A DNA stretch of 64,000 nucleotides from Candidatus Melainabacteria bacterium (GCA_003242885.1 QKMZ01000003.1:124001-188000), one strand, 5' to 3'. Shown: positions 41,786 to 50,993, counted from the stretch's first letter. Translations and numbers: made by a program. Notes: a model not told the origin generated them from the sequence alone.

Positions 41786-44032
41786 ATGTCTTGGAGATGG
41801 AAACTGAGCGTATTGCTCGTTTTGATTCTTGGTTTTTCGACTCTGATATTCATGGGTCACGAAACCAGCACACAAGCTCCTCCGATTCCGGAAAGGGTTG
41901 TAGACCAAAGCGGCGCAACAATTTTCACAGGAGAAGACATTCTTGCAGGCCAGGGTGTCTTTCAGAAATACGGACTTATGGACGTCGGCTCTGTATTTGG
42001 CCATGGTGCATACAACGGTCCGGATTTTTCAGCGGAATACTTACACCTTGAAGCAGAAACGGCGTTAGAAAGAGAATCTCAAAGACGCTTTGGCAAAGCT
42101 TATTCGAATTTGTCTGCTGCAGAACAAGGCGATTTGAAAAGCGGGCTCGCCTCCGAAATCAAACAAAATCGCTACGATCAACAAAGTAAAAATCTTACCT
42201 TCACTGAGAATCAAGTTGAAGCATACAAGGCTAATGTCAAACACTTCGACTCAGAGTTTACAACTGACAACAAGCTGCCGCTTCCAAGCAATTACATTAA
42301 GGATGAGAATGAAAGGCTGCAGTTGACGCGCTTTTTTGCATGGTCTGCTTGGGCATGTTCTACCAATCGTCCAGGAAAAGACTTTACCTTCACGAATAAT
42401 TGGCCGCCGGAAGAGCTCGTTGGCAATGCACCAAATTGGCAGATTTTTCTCTGGAGTGCAATGAGTTTGATCATGCTGGTTGGCGGCATAGGCTTGACGC
42501 AATTTCTTATGAGCGCGTTTCCAAATCTAGGCTGGGCGCCAGATGGAACAACACTCACAGATAACGTGAAATCGTTTAAGCCGTTTCGCTCTCAAACCTC
42601 GATTTACCCATACTTTATCGTTGTTGTTTTGCTCTTTCTCTTTCAAACGGCATTCGGCGTTGTCACCGCGCACTATATTGTGGAAGCAGGTGGACTATAT
42701 GGATTTGATATTCGAGACCTTTTGCCTTACAGCATCACGCGCAGCTGGCACTTGCAACTCTCCATTCTGTGGATTGCGACCGCTTGGCTGGCAGCAGGTA
42801 TGTTTATGGCACCCCTGCTCTCAAAAAATGAACCAGCAGGTCAACACTGGCTCGTGAAAATACTGTTTATCGCTATTCTGATTGTTGCCGTCGGCAGCAT
42901 CGGTGGTGAGTGGATGGGCATCAAAAACATGCTCGGCAATTTGTGGTTTTGGTTTGGGCACCAGGGATGGGAATATCTAGAGCTCGGAAGATTCTGGCAA
43001 ATACTCCTCACAATCGGTATGGTACTTTGGGCGGTGATTGTTTTTCGCAGCATCAGCCCTCTGCTCAAAGGAAAAGATAAGGGCAGTCTGCCGTATATGC
43101 TTTTGTACGGAGTGATGGCAATCCCGCTTTTCTTCTCTTTTGGGCTCATGTATCACCCGGGCACCAATTTCGCTGTTGCAGACTTCTGGCGCTGGTGGGT
43201 CGTACACCTCTGGGTAGAAGGCATTTTCGAGCTGTACACCACAATTATTGTTGCGTATTTTTTCTGCAGCCTTGGCATGGTTTCCGAACGATCGGCGCTG
43301 TCAGTAATTTACGTAGACATCATTCTCTATTTAGGCAGTGGAATCATCGGTATTGGGCACCACTACTACTGGACCGCCCAACCGGCGATCAACATGGCAC
43401 TGGGCTCGATGTTCTCTGCGCTTGAGGTGGTCCCGCTCACGTTGCTGACTATGGAAGCGTGGAAGTTTGTGCATCTTGCAAAGGTCGAAGGATCCATCAA
43501 AAACTTCTCGCACTATTGGGCGATGATGTTTCTCATTGCTGTTGGTTTTTGGAATTTTCTCGGTGCCGGTGTCTTCGGCTTCCTCATCAACACACCGATT
43601 GTCAGTTATTATGAGCACGCAACATATCTGACTTCAAATCACGGGCACGCAGCACTCATGGGTGTTTACGGTATGCTCGCGGTTGCTGCCGTACTTTTCT
43701 GCACGCGTTATTTGATGACGGAAGATGCGTGGAGCAATAAATTGTGCGCGATTTCGTTTTGGAGTTTGAATATTGGTTTGATGCTCATGCTGTTGCTGAA
43801 CATCTTTCCGGCGGGCGTCATTCAAATGCTTGCAAGTTACACACACGGATTCTGGTTCGCCCGCAGTTATGATTTCATTCATTCCAACCAGTTCCAGATG
43901 TTTACTTGGCTGCGCGTAATCGGGGATATGACTTTTGTGGTGGGCGGAATTCTGCCTCTAGTTTTTCTTGTCCTGCGTGGAGCGCTTCATCTGCGCAAAG
44001 CAGTTGGGACGGAAACTCAGCCAACCAACTGA
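41786..44032 (+). CDS. norZ: Quinol-dependent nitric oxide reductase
   Basis: This 748-residue single-chain qNOR reduces 2 NO to N2O with electrons from quinol, at the inner membrane. The N-terminal region has one helix and a soluble cytochrome-c-like domain without a CxxCH (GEDILAGQGVFQKYGLMDVGS). The NorB-like core has at least 12 helices and the metal ligands in SWHLQLSILW, HLWVEGIFELY (Glu of the FeB site), GHHYYWTAQP and NHGHAALMGVYG. GAGGAG lies six bases before the ATG at 41786. The dihaem cytochrome gene follows after 22 bases. Confidence 0.94.
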   Translation: MSWRWKLSVLLVLILGFSTLIFMGHETSTQAPPIPERVVDQSGATIFTGEDILAGQGVFQKYGLMDVGSVFGHGAYNGPDFSAEYLHLEAETALERESQRRFGKAYSNLSAAEQGDLKSGLASEIKQNRYDQQSKNLTFTENQVEAYKANVKHFDSEFTTDNKLPLPSNYIKDENERLQLTRFFAWSAWACSTNRPGKDFTFTNNWPPEELVGNAPNWQIFLWSAMSLIMLVGGIGLTQFLMSAFPNLGWAPDGTTLTDNVKSFKPFRSQTSIYPYFIVVVLLFLFQTAFGVVTAHYIVEAGGLYGFDIRDLLPYSITRSWHLQLSILWIATAWLAAGMFMAPLLSKNEPAGQHWLVKILFIAILIVAVGSIGGEWMGIKNMLGNLWFWFGHQGWEYLELGRFWQILLTIGMVLWAVIVFRSISPLLKGKDKGSLPYMLLYGVMAIPLFFSFGLMYHPGTNFAVADFWRWWVVHLWVEGIFELYTTIIVAYFFCSLGMVSERSALSVIYVDIILYLGSGIIGIGHHYYWTAQPAINMALGSMFSALEVVPLTLLTMEAWKFVHLAKVEGSIKNFSHYWAMMFLIAVGFWNFLGAGVFGFLINTPIVSYYEHATYLTSNHGHAALMGVYGMLAVAAVLFCTRYLMTEDAWSNKLCAISFWSLNIGLMLMLLLNIFPAGVIQMLASYTHGFWFARSYDFIHSNQFQMFTWLRVIGDMTFVVGGILPLVFLVLRGALHLRKAVGTETQPTN

Positions 44033-44054
44033 TAGATCAAACGGGGGAAAAGTA

Positions 44055-44873
44055 ATGAAACAGCCGTTTGTGCGAATTTCAACCGTTTTGGTTGCAATCG
44101 CCATCGCAAGTCTATGTAATGACTACGCTCACGCACTGCCCGGTTTTCCTAACGCCATTAAACCGATTGATGGAGCTCCAAGTGATGAAGATCAGTGCGC
44201 CGGCACTATCAGGCGCTACAACTTTCCTGCCACCGGATACAAACCTAAGAAAGCAAGTAACAGCAGCCGTAACGGTTTGCTTATATACAAGCAGCTTGAT
44301 TGCATGCAGTGCCATGCGGTTGCAGGAATTGGAGGTGAATTAGGACCGCCTTTGGACGGAATCGGCGCGTACAGAGGCAAGACCTGGTTAGTAGCCCATC
44401 TCAGTGATCCCGATAGGGTTTACAAATCCTTTCCAACAATCCTAAAAGAAAGAAGCAACATCATGCCACATCCTGGGCTGACAAACACACAAGCAGAACA
44501 GATCGCCGACTATCTTTTAACGCTTGCAGAACCCAAAGGCGGTTTCTCGGTTTCTCACCACAAAATTGAGAAGGTCCAGCATGTACCTTTAAAAGATTGG
44601 AAAGCAAACGAACAAAGCGCAGAATCAAAGAGAGGAAAAGAGCTGTTTTTCGGTTTGGGTTGTGCGGCCTGCCACTCGCTTGATGGGACAAAAGATCGAT
44701 TTGGACCAGTTCTTGCAGGTTTAGGTGCACGATTAAGCGAAAACGACATACAGAAAATATTGAAAGGTGTGGTTTCTTCCCCAGTTATGAAAAAGCAAGC
44801 AAGCGGTCTTTCAGACAAAGAAGCCGATGAAATTCGCTCATATTTGCTGACTCTGCCTAAAGCAGCGAAATAG
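44055..44873 (+). CDS. Exported dihaem cytochrome c in the NO module
   Basis: This 272-residue protein has a signal peptide (KQPFVRISTVLVAIAIASLC...AHA) and two cytochrome c domains: CMQCH near residue 85 and CAACH near 200, each followed by a MP/MKK segment. The N-terminal RYNFPATGYKPKK insert is unlike the cytochromes at 10859 and 13896. It may deliver electrons to qNOR or take them to another oxidase. qNOR by itself uses quinol, so a linked cytochrome is unexpected. The ATG at 44055 is preferred to upstream in-frame codons inside the norZ gene. Confidence 0.88.
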   Translation: MKQPFVRISTVLVAIAIASLCNDYAHALPGFPNAIKPIDGAPSDEDQCAGTIRRYNFPATGYKPKKASNSSRNGLLIYKQLDCMQCHAVAGIGGELGPPLDGIGAYRGKTWLVAHLSDPDRVYKSFPTILKERSNIMPHPGLTNTQAEQIADYLLTLAEPKGGFSVSHHKIEKVQHVPLKDWKANEQSAESKRGKELFFGLGCAACHSLDGTKDRFGPVLAGLGARLSENDIQKILKGVVSSPVMKKQASGLSDKEADEIRSYLLTLPKAAK

Positions 44874-44936
44874 TTCTGATAGACAAGAGAAACTTCCTAC
44901 GCGACGCCCGCGACGGCGTTTAACAAATTTTTGATT

Positions 44937-44952
44937 CAAACTTCAGGTATGC
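44937..44952 (-). promoter_or_regulatory. Recurrent box, inverted copy upstream of RIC
   Basis: On the minus strand this reads GCATACCTGAAGTTTG. It is paired in opposite orientation with the copy at 45008-45023, about 55 bases away, upstream of the rubredoxin-RIC gene. Confidence 0.35.
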
Positions 44953-45007
44953 ATATAAAATCTGCGTCGCAGTCAGGTTTTTGAATGCAATGGGCGTACT
45001 TGCGAAA

Positions 45008-45023
45008 TCATACCTGAGAACGA
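45008..45023 (+). promoter_or_regulatory. Recurrent palindromic box upstream of RIC
   Basis: TCATACCTGAGAACGA fits the consensus TSATACYTNAGNANGA fully. It ends 69 bases before the rubredoxin-RIC start, a good distance for an activator of NarL type. Confidence 0.5.
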
Positions 45024-45092
45024 TAGAAGACTTACCGTAAAGAGCTAATCTGGACACAGAGGTCCAAAAGTGAAGAAGCGGTGGAGGTCATC

Positions 45093-46079
45093 ATGTCTAA
45101 AGCTAAAACAATTTGCACAGTATGCAATTACATTTATGACGAAACAATAGGCGAACCCCGGCAAAATCTTCCTCCGGCAGTCAAATTCGAAGACTTGCCA
45201 GACGAGTGGGATTGCCCAGAATGCGGTTCTCAAAAGGAAATGTTTCAGCCGTGCTCGTGTGTAAGTCTCTCGGTGTACGAGCAGACTTGCGTCCCGCACG
45301 CAAAGACGAAGGCAGAAGTAAACGAAGCAAATTTTCGCATTACCAGCGAATCCCTGGTCGGCGAAATTGTCGCTGAGTTTCCTGCTTGCGCTTGCACATT
45401 AGAGCAATACGGAATTGATTTCTGTTGCGGAGGCAAAGCAACGTTGGCGGAAGCCTGCAAAAGGCGAGGCGTAAGCGCCGACAAGGTTTTGAGCGAGCTA
45501 AAGGTGGCAGCGCAAACACAAACGAATATAAACGGCGAGCAAGATTGGAAGCGCTCGAGTTTGAAGGCTCTAACAGAGCATCTTGTCTCTGGTTATCACA
45601 ATCCAATGCGACTGGAATTGAGCCGCATTCAAGCGCTCACTGAGAAAGTGGCCAGAGTTCACGGAAGACGGCATCCTGAGATGATCGAAATCCAAGAACT
45701 GTTTGCTCGCTTCAAAGAAGAGCAAGAGATGCATATGCAGAAGGAAGAATTGATTTTGTTTCCCAGCATTTGCGCTATCGAGTCCAAGCAGGCGAAATAT
45801 GCCGGCTGCGGTAACGGACTTGAACATCCAATCGCGATGATGACGAAAGAACATGACGAAGCAGGCGCCGAGCTAAGCCGAATGCGCAATCTCACAAATT
45901 CATTCACTGCTCCGGCAGATGCATGCAGCACATACAAACTGCTTTTACTCTCGCTTGCTCAGCTCGAATCGGAAATGCATCAACACGTGCACAAGGAAAA
46001 CAACATTCTTTTCCCGAGAGCGCTTGAACTATTCAATTCAGCTGGTAGCAGTGCAAAGCAGACACAAGTAGTTTTATAA
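45093..46079 (+). CDS. Rubredoxin-RIC (ScdA/YtfE) fusion protein
   Basis: This 328-residue protein joins a rubredoxin domain (CTVC at 8-11, WDCPECG at 40-45) to a ScdA N-terminal domain ([16 protein letters not shown] region). A hemerythrin-like di-iron domain follows (about 150-315), with [24 protein letters not shown] and [11 protein letters not shown] ligand motifs. RIC proteins repair iron-sulphur clusters damaged by NO and peroxide. The fused rubredoxin would supply electrons in cis. GGAGG lies five bases before ATG 45093. It is followed by an Rrf2 regulator after 13 bases. Confidence 0.92.
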   Translation: MSKAKTICTVCNYIYDETIGEPRQNLPPAVKFEDLPDEWDCPECGSQKEMFQPCSCVSLSVYEQTCVPHAKTKAEVNEANFRITSESLVGEIVAEFPACACTLEQYGIDFCCGGKATLAEACKRRGVSADKVLSELKVAAQTQTNINGEQDWKRSSLKALTEHLVSGYHNPMRLELSRIQALTEKVARVHGRRHPEMIEIQELFARFKEEQEMHMQKEELILFPSICAIESKQAKYAGCGNGLEHPIAMMTKEHDEAGAELSRMRNLTNSFTAPADACSTYKLLLLSLAQLESEMHQHVHKENNILFPRALELFNSAGSSAKQTQVVL

Positions 46080-46092
46080 AGGATACAAAGCC

Positions 46093-46554
46093 GTGATTTC
46101 TCATACCGCAGAATACGCACTTCGTGCGATTGTATTTCTAGCAATGAATAAAAACACTGCGTTCACAACAAAACAAATTGCGGCAGCGACGAAGGTTCCG
46201 CCTGCGTACCTGTCAAAGGTAATGCAGGCACTGGTAAGGGCAAACCTCGTACAATCCCAAAGAGGTTGTGGCGGTGGATTTGCCCTTGCCAAACCACCAT
46301 CGGAAATTACGGCATTGGAGATTTTGCAAGCAGTAGATCCAATTGAACGAATAAGAACCTGCCCTCTAGGGTTGGAATCTCATGGTTCAAACCTGTGTGC
46401 GTTGCACAAGAAAATTGACGATGCAACTGCAATTATCGAAAAGAGCTTTGCGGAAACAAACATCGAGGACATACTGGCACAGCCAACTCCTTCGGTTCCA
46501 CTTTGCGAAAGAGCGACGCAATGCCACCAGGTTAGCGAGCAGGTGAGTGGATAG
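46093..46554 (+). CDS. Rrf2-family regulator, NsrR/IscR-like
   Basis: This 153-residue regulator has a winged-helix N-terminus (YALRAIVFLAM, then TTKQIAAATKVPPAYLSKVMQAL) and the RGCGGGFALAKPP wing. Three cysteines follow in the cluster-binding loop (TCPLG and NLCALH segments plus a later Cys). It probably binds an Fe-S cluster and senses NO, as NsrR does. The GTG start at 46093 has AAGGA upstream. It lies 13 bases after the RIC gene, so it may repress its own operon. Two additional cysteines lie in the C-terminal tail. Confidence 0.9.
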   Translation: MISHTAEYALRAIVFLAMNKNTAFTTKQIAAATKVPPAYLSKVMQALVRANLVQSQRGCGGGFALAKPPSEITALEILQAVDPIERIRTCPLGLESHGSNLCALHKKIDDATAIIEKSFAETNIEDILAQPTPSVPLCERATQCHQVSEQVSG

Positions 46555-46652
46555 CATCTCTATGATATCGGCAGGAGAAAACTAAAGGCTCCTGCTGGTT
46601 ACAACTCGCCTGTAGCGCAGGCTTTTTCGACAAGGAAATTCTTTGCACGCAT

Positions 46653-47423
46653 CTAAGCACCTCGCCCGACAGAACCGCTCATCACTTTTCTAATACCGTC
46701 AATGATGCTCCAGGGGTGAGGAGGACATCCAGGAATAAACAGATCGACGGGCAATAGACCTTCCACTCCGTTTGCTTCCGCATAGCCACCTTTATGTAAT
46801 CCGCCTGAGATTGCACATGTGCCGACTGCAATTACCCGCCTAGGTTCAGCCATCTGCTCATAGCAAGACTTGAGCGCATCGTGCATGGCCTTAGGTACCG
46901 GTCCAGTGACCAGAAGGACGTCGGCAAAGCGTGGTGATGCGACAACATGTATGCCATAGCGCTCCATATCGAAAATCGAGTTTCCGCATGCAGCGACCTC
47001 AAGATCACACGCGCTGCATCCAGTAGACACAACTCGGCAGGCTATAGACTTGGCGAATATGCTCGGCTGAATTGATGCGTCTTGCGTCGCGCTTTTTTCA
47101 ACATTTGACAAAATCAAGTCTTCCCGCTTAAACCGCGCAACCGAAGGATTTTTGTTTGCCACCAAAGTCCCTTCCGGACACTCTCTTATACACATGCCGC
47201 AGCCGATGCAAGCGCCAAGGTCAAGTGACACATTGCCGCCGTTAGGGTAGTCAGCTACTGCAATCGCGTCGGTTGGACAGACAGTACTGCATTGTGTGCA
47301 ACTCGTGCCTATGCAAGTTTGATTACCGAAAGCAGGCAATCCAAGAGAATCTGCAGATGGCGAGCAGTAATCCTTTGATGTGGCTACACCTTGATTTAGA
47401 AGAAAGCCCAAGAGTCTCAGCAT
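46653..47423 (-). CDS. hyfI: NuoB/HycG-like Fe-S subunit fused to ferredoxin
   Basis: This 256-residue subunit is two parts. The N-terminus (about 35-95) is a 2x4Fe-4S ferredoxin (CIGTSCTQCSTVC and CIGCGMCIREC). The C-terminus is the small subunit of the hydrogenase-3/4 and complex I type, with all four N2 cysteines in STGCSACDLE, GTCAISGG and PGCPPHP. It would be the peripheral electron-transfer arm of the Ehr-like complex. GAGG lies eight bases before the ATG. It is the last gene of the 53940-46653 operon. Confidence 0.92.
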   Translation of the reverse strand: MLRLLGFLLNQGVATSKDYCSPSADSLGLPAFGNQTCIGTSCTQCSTVCPTDAIAVADYPNGGNVSLDLGACIGCGMCIRECPEGTLVANKNPSVARFKREDLILSNVEKSATQDASIQPSIFAKSIACRVVSTGCSACDLEVAACGNSIFDMERYGIHVVASPRFADVLLVTGPVPKAMHDALKSCYEQMAEPRRVIAVGTCAISGGLHKGGYAEANGVEGLLPVDLFIPGCPPHPWSIIDGIRKVMSGSVGRGA

Positions 47424-47432
47424 ACCGACACC

Positions 47433-48911
47433 TCACAGGTCATGACCGCTGTACGAAAGGCCAAAGCTTTTGTTGCACAGCGGAAAGTCAGAGACAAGAT
47501 TGTTTCGAACTGCGATTGCCAAACCAGTCCAATTATTGACGCTCGCATCTTTAATTGCATATCGGCAACACTGCCCTTGCGAATCAGTGAAAATCAAATG
47601 AATCAACTCACCTCTGTGAGATTCGACTATTCCGATTCCCGATGCGTTATTCGGCAGCGCATCCGGTAATCTAATGCAAGTCTCTCCCTCGGGAAGACCA
47701 TCAATCAGTTGTTCAACGAGGAAGAGGCTCGATTCGAGTTCGGCAATGCGCACCTTTGCACGACTCAGAACATCACCACCAACTTCCATAGCAATCGGCA
47801 CTCGAACCCTCGGATATACTCCGTGCACAAAGTGATGGCGCGCATCATATTTTTGATCGCTGGCTCTGCCTGCAGGGCCAACCAGTCCGAAATCAGCGGC
47901 AAGACGAGGTGATACCTTTCCGACATTTTCCATACGATCGCGAACAACTTCGTTGGACATAAAAAATGAGATGACTGGTTTTAGCTCTTTTCTCAACCAA
48001 TTAGCAGAAGCTTTTATACTCGGCAGTTTTTCACTCGGATCAAAAACCACTCCTCCTGGACAGATAAAGCCTCTTTGCAGTCGGCTTCCGGTCAACTGCT
48101 CTGCCATGGAAAGAGCGACACCTCTGAGTCTACCCATGGTCGAAGATATCGCAAGAAAACCAATGTCACCGGCCATCCCACCAAGGTCGTTGATATGCAT
48201 GGCAATTCTTTCAACTTCGAGAGATATGGTGCGCAGAAAATCCGCTTTATACGAGACGGCAACATCAAAACAACTTTCCACCGCTATGGAATGCGCAAGA
48301 GCGTAAGCGGCGGCGCTGTCGCTCGCGGCAGCTTCTGCGAGAAATCGCATTTTCCCCCACGGCAGCTCGCACATTCTTTTCTCGACACCTCGGTGTACAT
48401 AGCCGAGCCTAATCTCTAGATTGAAGATAACTTCGCCCAAGCAGCTAAATCGAAAGTGACCTGGCTCGATAATCCCAGCATGAATCGGTCCAACCGGAAT
48501 CTCATAAATTCCATCGCCCTTCACCGCCATCGGCGAGTATTCACGGGACTTGCCATTCGACGACACGGGCTCTTCCGCCAACAAGGGAATGAGGTCGATT
48601 GAATAAGCTTCGTGCAGCAGATTGTGCTTCAAGCGCGGATGATTTTCCGGCTCAAGCCCAAACATATCCCAGAGCGTTCGCTCAAACCAATGCGCTTGCG
48701 AAATTACGGGAGCTAATGAATGATAGCGATTTGTTTGCAAAGGGCTTTCCCAGCAAACAGCTCTATTCTCTGCGGTGTTGAGCAAAAGAGAAATTAATTG
48801 TTTGCCGTCGATTGAGGAAATCAAACCCAGGCGATTGCCAGTCTGGTGCAAAAGAGGGCGAAGCGTGTCTATCCGCTCTTCAAGTTTGACGCTATCGCGC
48901 TCGAGTTTCAT
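47433..48911 (-). CDS. hyfG: Hyf/Ehr-type large subunit lacking NiFe cysteines
   Basis: This 492-residue protein fuses a NuoC-like N-terminus (about 1-125) with a NuoD/HycE-like large subunit (PGHFRFSCLGEVIFNLE, LGYVHRGVEKRM). The nickel-binding CxxC that follows in true hydrogenases is replaced by AAASDSAAAYALAHS. At the C-terminus DPCxxC is replaced by DFPLCNKSFGLSYSGHDL. So no NiFe site can form, and this is an Ehr-type (energy-converting hydrogenase-related) subunit. The ATG at 48911 overlaps the hyfF stop (ATGA). Confidence 0.92.
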   Translation of the reverse strand: MKLERDSVKLEERIDTLRPLLHQTGNRLGLISSIDGKQLISLLLNTAENRAVCWESPLQTNRYHSLAPVISQAHWFERTLWDMFGLEPENHPRLKHNLLHEAYSIDLIPLLAEEPVSSNGKSREYSPMAVKGDGIYEIPVGPIHAGIIEPGHFRFSCLGEVIFNLEIRLGYVHRGVEKRMCELPWGKMRFLAEAAASDSAAAYALAHSIAVESCFDVAVSYKADFLRTISLEVERIAMHINDLGGMAGDIGFLAISSTMGRLRGVALSMAEQLTGSRLQRGFICPGGVVFDPSEKLPSIKASANWLRKELKPVISFFMSNEVVRDRMENVGKVSPRLAADFGLVGPAGRASDQKYDARHHFVHGVYPRVRVPIAMEVGGDVLSRAKVRIAELESSLFLVEQLIDGLPEGETCIRLPDALPNNASGIGIVESHRGELIHLIFTDSQGQCCRYAIKDASVNNWTGLAIAVRNNLVSDFPLCNKSFGLSYSGHDL

Positions 48912-50344
48912 TGCGGTTTTACCAAAATCAAAGGAATTGCAGTTAACCCAAGCACGATGGTGCAAATTCCTAAGAGCGAAGGAACGAGGTATCGAGAGAT
49001 TGTGCTTGTTTGATTCAACTCGTGTTTTGGAGAGCCCCAGAGAATTCGAGAAACATGAATGCTAACAGCGACAAAGCTGATTGCCAGCGCAATGAGCAAA
49101 ATAGCAACAGAAATTCCCTGCATCGCATCAGCAGATTTTGCAAGAATCAACCACTCTGCGATGAAAGCACCAAAAGGAGGCATGCCGGTGACGGATGCCG
49201 CGCATACAGCCAAGAGAATGCCGCAGGTCGGGCTGACTTTCAAGAGTCCGCGAATCTGACTCAAATCTTTGGTGCCAAAATATTGAATTATATTTCCCGA
49301 CAGGAGAAATAAGGCGACCTTTGCAATGCTGTGATTAAGGGCTTGGAGAAAAAATAGCATGGGCGATCCAAGTCCAATCGCTACCAACATTATTCCGACA
49401 TTTTCAATGCTCGAATACGCCCAAAGCCTTTTGATACCATACTGGTGCACAAGAAATAGGCCTGCAGCCAATGCTGTAAGCGCTCCCCAAAATATGGGAA
49501 TCGCTTCGCAGATAGCGTGATGTTCAGTTAGTTTCACGAGCTCAGTTACGCGCCAAATTGCGAACAACGCACAATTCAAAAGTGCCCCGGATAACATTGC
49601 AGAAGCTGGCGCAGGAGCTTCAGAATGCGCGTCGGGCAGCCACGTGTGAAGGGGGAAGATCCCAGCTTTAGTTCCGTAGCCAAGCAAGCAAAAAATGTAG
49701 CCGAGTTCTAAAAGTTTTGGCTCTAGTCGCCCCGCACAGCCAATCAACGTTCTTACGTTTAACGAGCCGCCGTCTACTGCACCATGCTGGCTCGATGCGA
49801 AGATCAAAATTGTTCCCAACAATGCAAATGCGATGCCGACGCTGCATACCATCAAGTATTTCCAAGTCGCCTCTAATGCATGTTTGTCTCGTGAAAAATA
49901 GACAAGCCCCGCAGAGAAAATGGTTGTAGCCTCAATGCTCACCCAGAGCAGTCCGAGATTGTCCGCCATAAAGACAAAATTCATGGCAAGTACGAATAGC
50001 AGAGAAGACACATAGAAAAAACGTTCGTGCAAGGGCGGTATGATTTTGCCTGCAATTTCACTTTCATTGCGAAAGAAAGTAGGGGCATGCGTAAGCGAGC
50101 AAGCTGCGACAAAATTGGTCAACAGCAAGAAACAAGCAGCACTTCTATCAACTGCAAAATCGGCTGTAAATCTAAGCAGCGAAGCATCGCCGTGCAGAAG
50201 CGGTCCAATTAAGAATGCGGTGGCGATAACCTGAAGCCAGATTAGCAAGGTGACGGAGCGACGCACACTTTCAATGTGTTGGCACTTCGCTGCCCAGACG
50301 GCACCAGCTACAGGTAAAGCACAAAGGGTGAAGAAAAGCTCCAT
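48908..50344 (-). CDS. hyfF: Proton-translocating subunit HyfF-like
   Basis: This 478-residue protein has about 14 hydrophobic helices and belongs to the NuoN/NuoL/MrpD antiporter-like family. TKAGIFPLHTWLPDAHSEAPAP contains the conserved Lys and His-helix motif, and a second Lys lies in IKRLWAYSSIENVG. It should form part of the membrane ion pump of the complex. It follows hyfE with a one-base gap and GGAG before the ATG, and overlaps the large-subunit gene by four bases. Confidence 0.92.
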   Translation of the reverse strand: MELFFTLCALPVAGAVWAAKCQHIESVRRSVTLLIWLQVIATAFLIGPLLHGDASLLRFTADFAVDRSAACFLLLTNFVAACSLTHAPTFFRNESEIAGKIIPPLHERFFYVSSLLFVLAMNFVFMADNLGLLWVSIEATTIFSAGLVYFSRDKHALEATWKYLMVCSVGIAFALLGTILIFASSQHGAVDGGSLNVRTLIGCAGRLEPKLLELGYIFCLLGYGTKAGIFPLHTWLPDAHSEAPAPASAMLSGALLNCALFAIWRVTELVKLTEHHAICEAIPIFWGALTALAAGLFLVHQYGIKRLWAYSSIENVGIMLVAIGLGSPMLFFLQALNHSIAKVALFLLSGNIIQYFGTKDLSQIRGLLKVSPTCGILLAVCAASVTGMPPFGAFIAEWLILAKSADAMQGISVAILLIALAISFVAVSIHVSRILWGSPKHELNQTSTISRYLVPSLLGICTIVLGLTAIPLILVKPQ

Positions 50345-50345
50345 C

Positions 50346-50993
50346 TCACTCCTTCAAATTCGTAAGAAGGGCCACATCGATGTGTTCAAAACTCTTTTGA
50401 ATTTTGAACACCAAAACCCCACACACCATAACGCCGACGAGCATGTCCAGCAAAATTCCCATTTCAACGAGCATTGGCATACCGAGCGTCTGGGTGAGCG
50501 CAAACACATAGATGCCGTTTTCTATTACGAGAAAACCGAGAATCTGCCCTATTGCCAATCTCCGGGTCAGCATAACGACAAGACCCGTGAAAAGAAGCGA
50601 AATACCTGCAGCAGCTCCATACCAGCCGTTGACGACCAATTGCGGTGTCGGAATATTGCGAGTCAGAACAAAACTCAATGCGAAAAGAACAATAGACAAA
50701 TGCATTGCCAATGGTGGCGTAATCATCGCACCGACATCGCGATGAACATTCAGTTTCTCGCTGGTTCTAAGCAGGAAAAAAGGAACTCCTAACGCTTTCA
50801 AAGTACCAATCAATATCGCAATACAGATCAGGCTCGCGTCCCCGTGTGCATTTGCAGTGAGAACTGTTGCACCTGCAATGAAGAGCGTTTCTACCCCGTA
50901 CAAGAAGAGATTAAGCCTTAAGTGCAACGACCCAACCATTAAACAAGCGAGCACAGCGGCGCAAAGAACACACAGATTGATCCCGGAAATCAT
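50346..50993 (-). CDS. hyfE: Membrane subunit HyfE-like
   Basis: This 215-residue membrane protein has six hydrophobic segments and resembles the NuoK-containing HyfE family. The part near ISLLFTGLVVMLTRRLAIG and IGFLVIENGIYVFAL carries the conserved glutamate of NuoK. It starts with an ATGA overlap of the hyfC stop; the longer in-frame sequence upstream lies within the hyfC gene and is rejected. Confidence 0.87.
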   Translation of the reverse strand: MISGINLCVLCAAVLACLMVGSLHLRLNLFLYGVETLFIAGATVLTANAHGDASLICIAILIGTLKALGVPFFLLRTSEKLNVHRDVGAMITPPLAMHLSIVLFALSFVLTRNIPTPQLVVNGWYGAAAGISLLFTGLVVMLTRRLAIGQILGFLVIENGIYVFALTQTLGMPMLVEMGILLDMLVGVMVCGVLVFKIQKSFEHIDVALLTNLKE

